Origin: Hydrogenophilales bacterium 16-61-112
GTDB lineage: Bacteria; Pseudomonadota; Gammaproteobacteria; Burkholderiales; Thiobacillaceae
Length of the DNA: 64,000 nt
NCBI GenBank assembly: GCA_002257045.1
Contig: NCHD01000001.1
Coordinates: 1-64,000 of the forward strand
Direction of reading: 5' to 3'
The stretch's first letter is position 1. Each line of letters opens with the position of its first letter. The translations under genes and the position numbers were made by a program. The notes beneath the pieces were generated by a model that saw nothing but the letters and a program-made list of their open reading frames with translations, was not told where the DNA came from and did no database searches. Shown here in pieces: positions 1 through 9,050 of this stretch.

Positions 1-666
<666 letters not shown>

Positions 667-670
667 TTCA

Positions 671-970
671 ATGCGCCTGACCGAGCATCAAGTCCGGGCC
701 ATCACGCAGCTTGCGCATGAGCTTGCAGGAGAGCAGGCCCAGGTACGGGTTTTCGGCTCAAGGCTGGACGATGATGCTCGCGGCGGTGATCTTGACCTCA
801 TGCTTGAATTATTCGAGCCGGCGGCCAACCCCGCGCTTTTGGCAGCACGGTTTTCCGCCAGGGTCTCCCGCCTGATGCAAGGCCGCAAAGTGGACGTTGT
901 GCTCGCCGCCCCCAATCTCATTCGCTTGCCTATACATGACATGGCCTACAGGGAAGGGAAAACCCTGTGA
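671..970 (+). CDS. MntA-type nucleotidyltransferase antitoxin
   Basis: This 99-residue minimal nucleotidyltransferase is of the kind that neutralises a HEPN toxin by adding AMP to it. The active-site signature is GSRLDDDARGG (GS at 29-30) followed by DLD at 40-42, with a third acidic residue in VDVV (D75). The spacing between GS and DxD is nine residues, whereas the motif usually quoted has ten. I chose ATG 671 because the conserved fold begins here and an AAGGGA element lies about ten bases upstream. An upstream extension to 449 would read through murA. The stop overlaps the start of the next gene by one base, as is usual for this two-gene module. Confidence 0.85.
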   Translation: MRLTEHQVRAITQLAHELAGEQAQVRVFGSRLDDDARGGDLDLMLELFEPAANPALLAARFSARVSRLMQGRKVDVVLAAPNLIRLPIHDMAYREGKTL

Positions 971-1446
971 TGGTCGATCCAAGGATCGCGCTGCGTCTGC
1001 AATTCCTGATGCGCGTGGTGCGCAAGGAATGCCAGCACCTCGCTACTACAGACCAGCGGCTTTTTGGCGATCCCTTCACCCCGGAACGTGCCTGCCAACT
1101 CGAAATCGATCCGGATCTGGCTGAGCGGGTAGAAGCCTTTGTGGGTAGATTTGGGCGGTTGCAGGACACCCTCGGCGACAAGCTGTTGCCTGTGCTTCTG
1201 GTAGCTCTGGGTGAAACACCCGCCGCGGCCATCGATAACCTGGACAGAGCTGAACGCCTGGGACTTATTGTTTCGGCCGACGAATGGATGACCATGCGCA
1301 AGCTCAGAAACCAGATGGTGCATGAATACGTGGAAGACCTGGCAGTGCTTGCCAGCGCATTGCAGACGGGGCACGACTTTGTGCCGGTGCTCACCAACGC
1401 AGCTAATAACCTGATAGTGGAGATCGAACAACGCAACTGGGGCTGA
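970..1446 (+). CDS. HepT-type HEPN toxin (RNase family)
   Basis: This 158-residue all-helical HEPN protein is the toxin partner of the preceding nucleotidyltransferase. The diagnostic motif RNQMVHEY (R113, H118, Y120) fits the R-x4-6-H-x-Y consensus. In characterised HepT proteins the Arg and His form the RNase site and the Tyr is the residue that MntA AMPylates. ATG 970 overlaps the upstream TGA; a GTG at 967 is the only nearby alternative. Expected behaviour is a dimeric RNase kept inactive until the antitoxin is lost. The target RNA cannot be read from the sequence. Confidence 0.85.
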   Translation: MVDPRIALRLQFLMRVVRKECQHLATTDQRLFGDPFTPERACQLEIDPDLAERVEAFVGRFGRLQDTLGDKLLPVLLVALGETPAAAIDNLDRAERLGLIVSADEWMTMRKLRNQMVHEYVEDLAVLASALQTGHDFVPVLTNAANNLIVEIEQRNWG

Positions 1447-1479
1447 TCAGTTAAGGAAACCCCGCACACGTCCATCTTT

Positions 1480-1602
1480 GTCATTCCCGCGGAAGCCGGG
1501 GTCCAGTTAAGCCAAGGATATGGCTCGCGGTTCCCACCCGAAAAGGGCAGGCCGTTGTTATAAACAGCTCAAGCTGAAACAACCACGCACCGCCGGGATG
1601 AC
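1480..1602. repeat. REP/MITE-like intergenic element between hepT and hisG
   Basis: The 182-base spacer starts its structured part with gtcattcccgcggaagccgg and ends with cgccgggatgac, whose reverse complement is gtcatcccggcg. The outer about 12 bases therefore form imperfect terminal inverted repeats. The GTCATTCCCGCG...GCGGG head is a widespread proteobacterial palindromic repeat type. No ORF lies inside. It sits exactly at the right border of the inserted toxin-antitoxin segment. Confidence 0.6.
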
Positions 1603-1628
1603 GGCTGTAGTATCTGACGCAGAAAAAC

Positions 1629-2291
1629 ATGACTTACTCTGGAATTACCCTGGCCCTGTCAAAGGGGCGCATCTTTGAAGAAACCCTGCCGCTGCTGGCA
1701 GCAGCTGGGATCGCGCCGAGCGAAAGCCCCGAATCGTCGCGCAAGCTCATCATCGGCACCAACCGCACCGATGTGCGGCTCATCATCGTGCGCGCCAGCG
1801 ACGTGCCGACCTACGTGCAATACGGCGCGGCCGATCTCGGCATCGCGGGTAAGGATGTATTGAACGAACACGGCGGCAATGGCCTGTATCAACCGCTCGA
1901 CCTGGAAATCGCGCGTTGCCGCATGATGGTCGCCGTGCGTGAAGGCTACGATTATGCCGGCACGGTCAGGCAGGGCGCACGCATTCGCGTGGCCACCAAA
2001 TATGTCAACGCCGCGCGTGACCATTTCGCCTCCAAAGGCGTACACATCGACCTCATCAAGCTCTACGGTTCGATGGAACTCGCCCCGCTGGTTGGGCTGT
2101 CCGACGTCATCGTCGATCTCGTCTCCACCGGAGGAACCCTCAAGGCCAATGGTCTGGTCGCGGTTGAACACATCAGCGACATCAGTTCGCGCCTAGTAGT
2201 GAATCAGGCTGCGCTCAAGCTCAAGCGTAGTTTGATCCAGCCGGTGATTGATGCGTTTGCGGCGGCGGTAGATACCCGCACGTCGCTCTGA
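1629..2291 (+). CDS. hisG: ATP phosphoribosyltransferase, short form (HisG-S)
   Basis: HisG condenses ATP with PRPP to give phosphoribosyl-ATP, the first step of histidine synthesis. At 220 residues it is the short form, which in other bacteria works as a hetero-octamer with the HisZ regulatory subunit. Visible landmarks are [19 protein letters not shown] at 5-23, the [17 protein letters not shown] stretch at 58-74, and the PRPP loop [13 protein letters not shown] at 163-175. In many betaproteobacteria hisD and hisC follow hisG. Here a polysaccharide cluster follows instead, so the histidine operon has been interrupted or rearranged. The hisG-like fragment at 585 suggests this gene once lay directly behind murA. 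Confidence 0.95.
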   Translation: MTYSGITLALSKGRIFEETLPLLAAAGIAPSESPESSRKLIIGTNRTDVRLIIVRASDVPTYVQYGAADLGIAGKDVLNEHGGNGLYQPLDLEIARCRMMVAVREGYDYAGTVRQGARIRVATKYVNAARDHFASKGVHIDLIKLYGSMELAPLVGLSDVIVDLVSTGGTLKANGLVAVEHISDISSRLVVNQAALKLKRSLIQPVIDAFAAAVDTRTSL

Positions 2292-2335
2292 ATGTTGCGC
2301 CTTGGCCCCTGCGCTTTTTTGGAATCATTGTTAAG

Positions 2336-3676
2336 TTGACCACAGCTTGGCTCAAATATCTGCCTGCTACCCTGCGGGCCAGGGTTGAGCACCGCCCAAA
2401 TTTACAAAAAGCGCTCATTAATACGGGTTGGTTATTTGGCGACAAGGTGCTGCGCATGGGTGTGGGGCTACTTGTCGGTGTTTGGGTGGCACGCTATTTA
2501 GGGCCTGAGCAATTTGGCCTCTTGAATTATGCAATGGCTATCGTCGCCTTGTTCGGAGCGGTTGCCAGCCTGGGCCTAAACGGGATTGTTGTGCGAGACC
2601 TGGTCATGGAGCCGAAAACCGCTAACGAGACACTCGGCACCACCCTTCTCCTGCAAGCCATCGGTGGATTGTTGGCATTTGGACTTGCAGTTTTGGCCAT
2701 CAGCTTTGCGAGACCAAATGACAGCCTAGCCAAGCTGTTGGTTGCGGTGCTTGGTTTTGTTATGGTGTTCAAGTGCACAGATGTCGTGAGGTATTGGTTT
2801 GAATCACAGGTCAAATCCAAATATGTCGTTTGGCTGGAAAACGGCATATTTTTAGTGCTGGCAGTCGTCAAGGTCGGGCTGATCCTTATGGAGGCGTCGC
2901 TGATGGCCTTTGTCTGGGCCGCCTTCGCAGAGAGCGTGTTGGTCGCCGTAGGGTTACTTGGTGTTTTTGCTAGGCGGGGTGGTGCACTTAGCGCATGGCG
3001 AATCAGCTACGATCGTGCGAAAAGGCTGCTCAAGAACAGTTGGCCACTGATTCTTTCCGGCTTGGCTGTCATGGTGTACATGCGCATCGACCAAATCATG
3101 CTGGGGCAGATGCTGGGGGATGAGGCGGTGGGCGTCTACTCTGCTGCTGTGCGCATCAGCGAAGTGTGGTACTTCATCCCCACAGCTATTATCGCATCCG
3201 TATTCCCGGCCATCGTGGCCGCCAAGAAACACAGCGAAACGCTGTACCGCCAACGTTTGCAAAACCTCTACAACGCCATGGTGGCGCTGGCGCTGGCTGT
3301 CGCCCTGCCGATGACGTTTCTATCCGGCTGGGTGATCGACCTGCTGTTTGGCAACGCCTACGCTGACGCGGGGCCGGTACTGGCCCTGCATATCTGGAGT
3401 GCGCTATTCGTGTTTCTAGGCCTCGCCAGCGGGAGCGGCTATCTTACCGAAAATCTGCAAATGCTCGCTTTCGCTCGCACCCTGTTGGGGGCCATCATAA
3501 ACGTGCTCGCCAATTTCATCCTGATTCCGCTATTCGGCATCCTCGGCGCTGCGATGGGAACGTTGCTCGCACAAATGGCAGCGGCGTATCTATTCGATCT
3601 GCTCCATCCCAAAACGCGAAACCATTTCTGGATGAAAACAAAGTCCTTTGTTTCGTTCTACCGATTCAGTTTTTAA
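2336..3676 (+). CDS. Wzx-type polysaccharide flippase (MATE/MOP superfamily)
   Basis: This is a 446-residue polytopic inner-membrane protein of the RfbX/Wzx family, which moves undecaprenyl-linked oligosaccharides to the periplasmic side. The N-terminal NTGWLFGDKVLRMGVGLLVG and VARYLGPEQFGLLNYA are typical of the family, and hydrophobic helices continue to the C-terminus. No ATG precedes the conserved start, so TTG 2336 is taken; it lies 44 bases after hisG. The gene opens the polysaccharide cluster, and its stop overlaps the next start by one base (TAATG). Base composition is less GC-rich than hisG, which fits transfer of the cluster. Substrate cannot be predicted. Confidence 0.85.
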   Translation: MTTAWLKYLPATLRARVEHRPNLQKALINTGWLFGDKVLRMGVGLLVGVWVARYLGPEQFGLLNYAMAIVALFGAVASLGLNGIVVRDLVMEPKTANETLGTTLLLQAIGGLLAFGLAVLAISFARPNDSLAKLLVAVLGFVMVFKCTDVVRYWFESQVKSKYVVWLENGIFLVLAVVKVGLILMEASLMAFVWAAFAESVLVAVGLLGVFARRGGALSAWRISYDRAKRLLKNSWPLILSGLAVMVYMRIDQIMLGQMLGDEAVGVYSAAVRISEVWYFIPTAIIASVFPAIVAAKKHSETLYRQRLQNLYNAMVALALAVALPMTFLSGWVIDLLFGNAYADAGPVLALHIWSALFVFLGLASGSGYLTENLQMLAFARTLLGAIINVLANFILIPLFGILGAAMGTLLAQMAAAYLFDLLHPKTRNHFWMKTKSFVSFYRFSF

Positions 3677-4479
3677 TGGCAGCCACAATGTTGAATTTCA
3701 TTATCAGATTTTACCGGGCGCTATTCGCCAGACAGATTTTCTACAGGTTGAACAAAGTCCTTTATCACTGCAGCCTGCGCGGTCTGGGCATCCTGAATTT
3801 TGAAAACGACAGGATCAGTGGTGAAGAACGGTTCATCAAACGGCTTCTGGCAGGCAAAGCCGGCGGGGTCGTTTTCGACGTTGGCGCTAACGTGGGTAAC
3901 TATTCCAGCAAGGTGTTGCAAACCAACCCACTATTGACTGTCTACGCATTCGAGCCTCATCCGCGAACCTTCGCAACACTCGAAAAGAATGTGCAGCATT
4001 CGAATTTCACTCCCATCAACGCTGCGGCAGGGGAAAGCGCGGGTACGGCAGACCTATACGACTATGCTGCCGATGATGGCTCGTCTCACGCCTCGCTCTA
4101 CCAGGACGTGATTGAAAGCATCCACCGCGCACCTTCCACACATCACCAGGTTAAAGTTGTCGCCTTGGGAGAGTTTGCCCGGGCAAACCAGATCACCCAC
4201 ATCGCTCTGCTCAAGATTGATACCGAGGGCAATGAACTGAATGCTCTCAAGGGTATAGAGGACTTCCTGAGCACCGGAAAGGTCGAAGCCATCCATTTCG
4301 AGTTCAACGAGATGAACATCGTCAGCCGGGTTTTCTTCCGAGATTTTTGGGACTTGCTGCCGAATTATAATTTCTACCGGCTGCTCCCGGATGGTATGGT
4401 CAAACTTGAAATGTACAGCCCGGTTTTTTGCGAGATTTTCGCTTATCAGAATATCGTTGCCCTGCTGAAGCGAAGCTGA
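3676..4479 (+). CDS. FkbM-family SAM-dependent methyltransferase
   Basis: This 267-residue protein has the FkbM methyltransferase fold. The SAM-binding motif is VVFDVGANVGNYS at about 65-77, followed by VYAFEPHPRTFATLEKN (acidic ribose-binding region). LLKIDTEGNELNALKGIE is the family hallmark in the second half. FkbM members in sugar clusters usually O-methylate a glycan residue. ATG 3676 overlaps the flippase stop, implying coupled translation. This is one of four methyltransferases in the cluster, and the acceptor is unknown. Confidence 0.85.
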   Translation: MAATMLNFIIRFYRALFARQIFYRLNKVLYHCSLRGLGILNFENDRISGEERFIKRLLAGKAGGVVFDVGANVGNYSSKVLQTNPLLTVYAFEPHPRTFATLEKNVQHSNFTPINAAAGESAGTADLYDYAADDGSSHASLYQDVIESIHRAPSTHHQVKVVALGEFARANQITHIALLKIDTEGNELNALKGIEDFLSTGKVEAIHFEFNEMNIVSRVFFRDFWDLLPNYNFYRLLPDGMVKLEMYSPVFCEIFAYQNIVALLKRS

Positions 4480-4491
4480 CTCAAGCCCGCC

Positions 4492-5406
4492 ATGCAATCT
4501 ATCACCCCCATCGCCCTCTTTGCCTACGCTCGCCCCGAGCACACGCGGCGCACGCTCGAAGCACTCGCGGCCAATGCGCTGGCTGACCAGAGCGATTTAA
4601 TCGTGTACTCCGACGCCGCGCGCAGCGAACGGGACGCCGAAGCTGTGTGCGCAGTGCGCGAGCTGATCCGCGCGGCTTCGGGATTCCGTAGCGTGACGCT
4701 GGTCGAACGCGACATGAATTTTGGGCTTGCCCGCAATATCATCGAAGGCGTGAGCGAGGTCCTGCGCCAGCACGAGTGCATCATCGTGCTGGAGGACGAC
4801 ATGGTGACGTCGCCGTTTTTTCTGATGTATATGAACGAAGCGCTGGAGCGCTTTGCGAGCGATGACCGTGTCGTCAGCATTCATGGCTATGTGTATCCGG
4901 TGGAGGGGACGCTGCCCGAGGCATTTTTCCTGCCCGGCGCAGATTGCTGGGGCTGGGCGACCTGGCGGCGCGGGTGGGCCTGTTTCAATCCGGACGGCGC
5001 GCAGCTGCTGCGAGAACTGAAACAGCGCAAACTGGAGCACGCCTTCGATTACGAGGGAAGCTATCCCTACACCAAAATGCTCGAAGCCCAGATTGCGGGC
5101 ACGAACGATTCCTGGGCAATCCGCTGGTATGCCTCGGCTTTTTTGCTGGGTAAGCTGACGCTATATCCTGGGCGTTCGCTGGTACACAACATCGGCAATG
5201 ACGCGACCGGTACGCATTGTGACCAGTCCAGTGTGATGGATACGTCGCTTAGCGACCGTCCGATTAGACTCGAGGGTGTCGCCGTGGAATCCAGTACGCT
5301 TGTTCGGTGGGAGTTCTCCCGTTTTTTTAGCAGTAGGTCACGCCGTGGGATAACTGGCTGGATCAGGCGACTACTCGATTCGCTTACGTTGGAACGGGTC
5401 GCATGA
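4492..5406 (+). CDS. Glycosyltransferase, GT2/GT-A-like
   Basis: This 304-residue protein starts ITPIALFAYARPEHTRRTLEAL, the opening of a GT-A nucleotide-sugar transferase, and has an acidic motif IVLEDDMVTSPFFL at about 97-110 in the metal/sugar-binding position. WGWATWRRGW and NDSWAIRWYASAFL are recurrent features in sugar-transferase homologues of this type. There is no membrane helix, so it should act at the cytoplasmic face on the lipid-linked glycan. It follows the FkbM gene by 12 bases and overlaps the next gene by four (ATGA). Donor and acceptor are unknown. Confidence 0.8.
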   Translation: MQSITPIALFAYARPEHTRRTLEALAANALADQSDLIVYSDAARSERDAEAVCAVRELIRAASGFRSVTLVERDMNFGLARNIIEGVSEVLRQHECIIVLEDDMVTSPFFLMYMNEALERFASDDRVVSIHGYVYPVEGTLPEAFFLPGADCWGWATWRRGWACFNPDGAQLLRELKQRKLEHAFDYEGSYPYTKMLEAQIAGTNDSWAIRWYASAFLLGKLTLYPGRSLVHNIGNDATGTHCDQSSVMDTSLSDRPIRLEGVAVESSTLVRWEFSRFFSSRSRRGITGWIRRLLDSLTLERVA

Positions 5407-6224
5407 TTTCCGTTAGGGCATTGTTCCGAGATTGCCTGCCGCCGCTGGCTGTCCGTTGGCTGCAATGGTTGCGTGGTGGCGGCATTCGTTTTGAAGGGCA
5501 ATACCAGAATTGGAGCGAGGCAAGCAAACACACTACCGGTTATGACGCCGATGCGATCCTCGCAAAGGTGTTGGAAGCTACTCTCAAGGTCAAACGTGGA
5601 GAGGCGGCGTTTGAACGTGATTCAGTCGTTTTCGACCAGGCTGAATACGTTTGGCCTGTATTGGCAGGTTTGATGTGGGCGGCTGCACGCAATCAGGGTC
5701 GCCTGAATGTACTGGATTTTGGCGGGGCATTGGGGAGCACCTATTTCCAGCATCGCCGGTTTTTTGGCGGCCTCGCCGACGTGCGCTGGAATGTGGTCGA
5801 GCAGGCGCATTACGTCAAATGTGGCAATGCGCAGATCGCGGAAGGATCGCTGCAGTTCTACCCCGACATTGCGGCCTGTCTCGCCGAACAGACGCCGAAT
5901 GTGGTGTTGCTCTCCAGCGTGCTGCAATATCTGCCCGACCCGATGGCAACTCTAGACGAACTGGAACGGGTCGGCGCACAAGTGATGCTGATTGGCCGGA
6001 CGCCATTCTCCGGAACCTCGGCGCACCATTTGTTGGTACAACTCGTGCCAGCGTCAATTTACCGGGCGAGCTACCCAATGTGGGTACTATCTGAATCACA
6101 ATTTCTGTCGCGCCTGGCACAGCGCTGGCGCGTCGTCAGCCACTACGACGAGCCTGAAGGCTGGGTGCGTTCCCAAGAGGGGCTGCCGTTCAAGTTTGAA
6201 GGTTTGATATTGGAATCATGTTGA
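5403..6224 (+). CDS. TIGR04325-type putative methyltransferase
   Basis: This 273-residue protein resembles the TIGR04325 (LIC12133) family of putative methyltransferases from surface-polysaccharide loci. It shows the early FEGQYQNWSEASKHTTGYD signature, a Rossmann-type loop LNVLDFGGALGSTYFQ at about 100-115, and NVVLLSSVLQYLPDP, which occupies the usual position of motif III. The start overlaps the previous gene's stop (ATGA), and the end overlaps the next start by seven bases. Function beyond probable methyl transfer to a glycan is not established for the family. Confidence 0.8.
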   Translation: MISVRALFRDCLPPLAVRWLQWLRGGGIRFEGQYQNWSEASKHTTGYDADAILAKVLEATLKVKRGEAAFERDSVVFDQAEYVWPVLAGLMWAAARNQGRLNVLDFGGALGSTYFQHRRFFGGLADVRWNVVEQAHYVKCGNAQIAEGSLQFYPDIAACLAEQTPNVVLLSSVLQYLPDPMATLDELERVGAQVMLIGRTPFSGTSAHHLLVQLVPASIYRASYPMWVLSESQFLSRLAQRWRVVSHYDEPEGWVRSQEGLPFKFEGLILESC

Positions 6225-6958
6225 TTTTGTCCCGATTGCGCGCGTACTTACGTGCTGTTTATTGTCGGCAGTCCTTCTTTCCTGGTCCGCTCGGGGTGTT
6301 TGTCAATCCCTTCTACCTGGCGCGCTCGGCCTTGCAGGAGGCAATGCGCGACAGCGCGGAAACACTCAATGGTCGCTTGCTCGATGTGGGCTGCGGCACA
6401 AAGCCATACCGTAACCTGTTCCATGTCAGCGAGTACGTGGGGCTGGATATCGACAGTCCGCCTGCGCGCGCGCGGGGGGTGGCCGATGTGTTTTATGCAG
6501 GCAAGGCATTTCCGTTCGATCCCGCTTCGTTCGACGCAGTGCTATGCAATCAGGTGCTGGAACACGTGTTCAACCCGGACGAGTTCCTGGCCGAAATCGA
6601 GCGTGTGCTGAAGCCCGGCGGTAAGTTGCTGCTGACGGTGCCCTTCGCCTGGGACGAACACGAACAGCCTTGGGATTACGCGCGCTATTCGAGCTTCGGT
6701 TTGAAAGCGCTGCTCGAAAAACAGGGTTTCCGGATACTCAACCATCGCAAGTTACGGGCGGATGTGTCGGTATTGTTCCAGTTGGCCAATGCGTATCTAT
6801 ACAAACTCACCGAGCGCTGGCCATTCTCTGCCAGACTATTGTTCAACGCGACGGTGATGGCGTTGTTTACGCTGATGGGACTACTAGGTGCGCGCTTCTT
6901 GCCGGATAATCCCGACCTTTACCTTGACCATGTGCTGCTAGCGGAGAAATCAGCGTGA
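6218..6958 (+). CDS. Class I SAM-dependent methyltransferase
   Basis: This 246-residue methyltransferase has motif I RLLDVGCGTKPYRNLF at about 53-68, an acidic residue after the second strand (YVGLDID) and CNQVLEHVFNPDEFLAEIERV, a typical Methyltransf_11 layout. It ends with a hydrophobic segment near FNATVMALFTLMGLLGARFL that could tether it to the membrane. It lies in a run of overlapping genes (start overlaps upstream by seven bases, stop overlaps the epimerase start by four). Glycan O-methylation is the likely role by context; the acceptor is unknown. Confidence 0.85.
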   Translation: MLILSRLRAYLRAVYCRQSFFPGPLGVFVNPFYLARSALQEAMRDSAETLNGRLLDVGCGTKPYRNLFHVSEYVGLDIDSPPARARGVADVFYAGKAFPFDPASFDAVLCNQVLEHVFNPDEFLAEIERVLKPGGKLLLTVPFAWDEHEQPWDYARYSSFGLKALLEKQGFRILNHRKLRADVSVLFQLANAYLYKLTERWPFSARLLFNATVMALFTLMGLLGARFLPDNPDLYLDHVLLAEKSA

Positions 6959-7950
6959 CCAACTATCTAAATCGTGAGGTGCTCATCACCGGCGGCCTCG
7001 GCTTCATCGGCTCGGCGCTGGCCAGACGGCTGGTCGAACTGGGCGCGAACGTCACGCTGGTCGATAGCCTGATTCCGCAATACGGCGGCAACCTGTTCAA
7101 CGTCGCCGACATTGCCGACCGGGTGACGGTCAACGTCTGCGACGTGCGCGACCCTCACGCGATGGCGTATCTGGTGCGCGGCAAGGATTACCTGTTCAAT
7201 CTGGCGGGGCAGACCAGCCATCTGGATTCGATGAGCGATCCGCAGACCGACCTCGACATCAATGCCTCGGCGCAGCTCTCGATTCTGGAGTCGTGCCGCA
7301 AGGCGAACCCGACCATCAAGCTGGTCTTCGCAAGTACACGCCAGCTCTACGGCAAGCCGGATTACCTGCCGGTGGACGAAAAACACCCGATTCGCCCGGT
7401 CGACGTGAACGGCATCAACAAGCTCGCGGGCGAGTGGTATCACCTGCTTTACAACAACGTCTACGGTATCCGCGCCTGCGCGTTGCGCCTGACCAACACC
7501 TACGGGCCGGGGATGCGGGTGCGCGACGCGCGCCAGACTTTTCTTGGCATCTGGGTGCGGCTGCTGATCGAGGGCAAGCCGATCAAGGTCTTTGGCGACG
7601 GCTTGCAGTTGCGCGATTTCAATTATGTCGATGACTGCGTCGACGCCCTGCTGTTGGCGGGGGGCAATGACGCTGCCAACGGCAAGATCTACAACCTGGG
7701 CAGCCGCGAAGTCATCAATCTCAAGGATCTGGCGGTGATGATGACCGCGCTGGCCAAGGGCAGCACGTTCGACCTCGTTCCGTTTCCCGCTGACCGCAAG
7801 GCCATCGATATCGGCGACTACTACAGCGACTACACCCTGGTCGAGCACGAGCTGGGCTGGACGCCCAAGGTCGGGCTGGCCGATGGCCTGGCGCGCACGG
7901 TCGAGTACTACCGCGAACACTGGCCGCATTACTGGGAGGCCAACGCATGA
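6955..7950 (+). CDS. NAD-dependent nucleotide-sugar epimerase/dehydratase (extended SDR)
   Basis: This 331-residue extended short-chain dehydrogenase has the NAD loop VLITGGLGFIGSALARRL at 9-26, SHLDSMSDPQTDLDIN, the FASTRQLYG strand with S/T at 127-128 and LRLTNTYGPGMRV. Where most members have Y-x3-K, this one reads NGINK: Asn152 stands in for the catalytic Tyr while Lys156 is kept. Its ATG overlaps the previous stop and its stop overlaps the aminotransferase start. The pair probably makes an amino sugar: the SDR generates a keto-sugar and the DegT enzyme aminates it. The exact sugar is unknown. Confidence 0.85.
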   Translation: MTNYLNREVLITGGLGFIGSALARRLVELGANVTLVDSLIPQYGGNLFNVADIADRVTVNVCDVRDPHAMAYLVRGKDYLFNLAGQTSHLDSMSDPQTDLDINASAQLSILESCRKANPTIKLVFASTRQLYGKPDYLPVDEKHPIRPVDVNGINKLAGEWYHLLYNNVYGIRACALRLTNTYGPGMRVRDARQTFLGIWVRLLIEGKPIKVFGDGLQLRDFNYVDDCVDALLLAGGNDAANGKIYNLGSREVINLKDLAVMMTALAKGSTFDLVPFPADRKAIDIGDYYSDYTLVEHELGWTPKVGLADGLARTVEYYREHWPHYWEANA

Positions 7951-9050
7951 TCCTGATGAACGATTTCAAGGCCGAGCCGTTGCCGATCCGCGAGGCGATG
8001 CAGGCAGCAGCGGCCCGCGTGTTCGAGTCCGGCTGGTACGTTCTGGGACGCGAGCTGGAAGCCTTCGAGCGTGAGTGGGCAACCGTTTGCGGTGTCGATC
8101 ATGCGGTCGGCGTGGGCAACGGCATGGACGCCATCGAGATCGCCCTGCGCGCGTTGGATATCGGGCCGGGCGACGAGGTCATCACCACGCCGATGACGGC
8201 CTTCGCCACGGTGCTGGCGATTCTGCGCGCCGGGGCTACGCCGGTGCTCGCCGACATCGATCCCGACACGGCGCTGCTCTCCATGGACAGTGCGGAACGT
8301 TGCCTCACGCCGCAAACCCGTGCGGTCGTGCTGGTGCACCTTTATGGCCAGGTTCGCAACATGCCCGACTGGGTCGATTGGTGCGCGCAGCGCGGCATTG
8401 CACTGGTCGAGGATTGCGCACAGGCGCATCTGGCCGCGCAGAACGGCACGACGGCGGGCGCGTTCGGCGCGGCTGGAGCATACAGCTTCTATCCAACCAA
8501 GAATCTGGGTGCCATCGGCGACGGCGGGATGCTGGTCACACGCGAGCAAGCACTTGCCAAACGGGCTGCGACGTTGCGCAACTATGGCCAGAGTGTTCGC
8601 TACCATCACCCTGAGCTAGGGCTCAACAGTCGCCTTGACGAAATCCAAGCGGCGATTTTGTCGGCGCGCCTGCAATGGTTGGCAGAATTCACCCAGCGGC
8701 GGCGTGAGATCGCCACCGCTTACCGTATGGGTATTAACCATCCAGAAGTGCGTTTGCTCACCGCGCCCGAAGCGGAAAGTGCCCATGTCTATCACCTCTT
8801 CGTCGTGTGTTGCGAAGCGCGCGATGCGCTACAGGCGCATTTGCAGGCGCACGGCGTACAGACGCTGATCCACTATCCGATCCCCGTCCACCAGCAGCCG
8901 CCGTGCCTGGATATGCGACGCGATCCGCATGGGCTTGGTCATAGCGAATATCATGCCGCGCGCTGCCTTTCGCTGCCCTGTCATCCGCAGATGAGCGACG
9001 CAGATACGGCAGCGGTGATCGCGGCGGTGAACGATTTCTCCCCAGGCTGA
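7947..9050 (+). CDS. DegT/DnrJ/EryC1/StrS aminotransferase
   Basis: This 367-residue PLP enzyme of the sugar aminotransferase family transfers an amino group from glutamate to a nucleotide-linked keto-sugar. The PLP site is SFYPTKNLGAIGDGG with Lys185 as the Schiff-base residue. VEDCAQAHLA at 154-163 supplies the pyridine-binding Asp, and GVGNGMDAIEIALRAL matches the phosphate-binding N-terminal region. It overlaps the upstream SDR by four bases and the downstream glycosyltransferase by one, so the three are likely translated together. WbeD/FdtB-like 3-amination is possible but cannot be told apart from 4-amination here. Confidence 0.9.
   Translation: MILMNDFKAEPLPIREAMQAAAARVFESGWYVLGRELEAFEREWATVCGVDHAVGVGNGMDAIEIALRALDIGPGDEVITTPMTAFATVLAILRAGATPVLADIDPDTALLSMDSAERCLTPQTRAVVLVHLYGQVRNMPDWVDWCAQRGIALVEDCAQAHLAAQNGTTAGAFGAAGAYSFYPTKNLGAIGDGGMLVTREQALAKRAATLRNYGQSVRYHHPELGLNSRLDEIQAAILSARLQWLAEFTQRRREIATAYRMGINHPEVRLLTAPEAESAHVYHLFVVCCEARDALQAHLQAHGVQTLIHYPIPVHQQPPCLDMRRDPHGLGHSEYHAARCLSLPCHPQMSDADTAAVIAAVNDFSPG

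Noticed and set aside
6967-7929. 320-codon minus frame opposite the 6955 epimerase
   Set aside because: No domain or start signal; the plus strand has clear SDR motifs and overlaps with neighbours.
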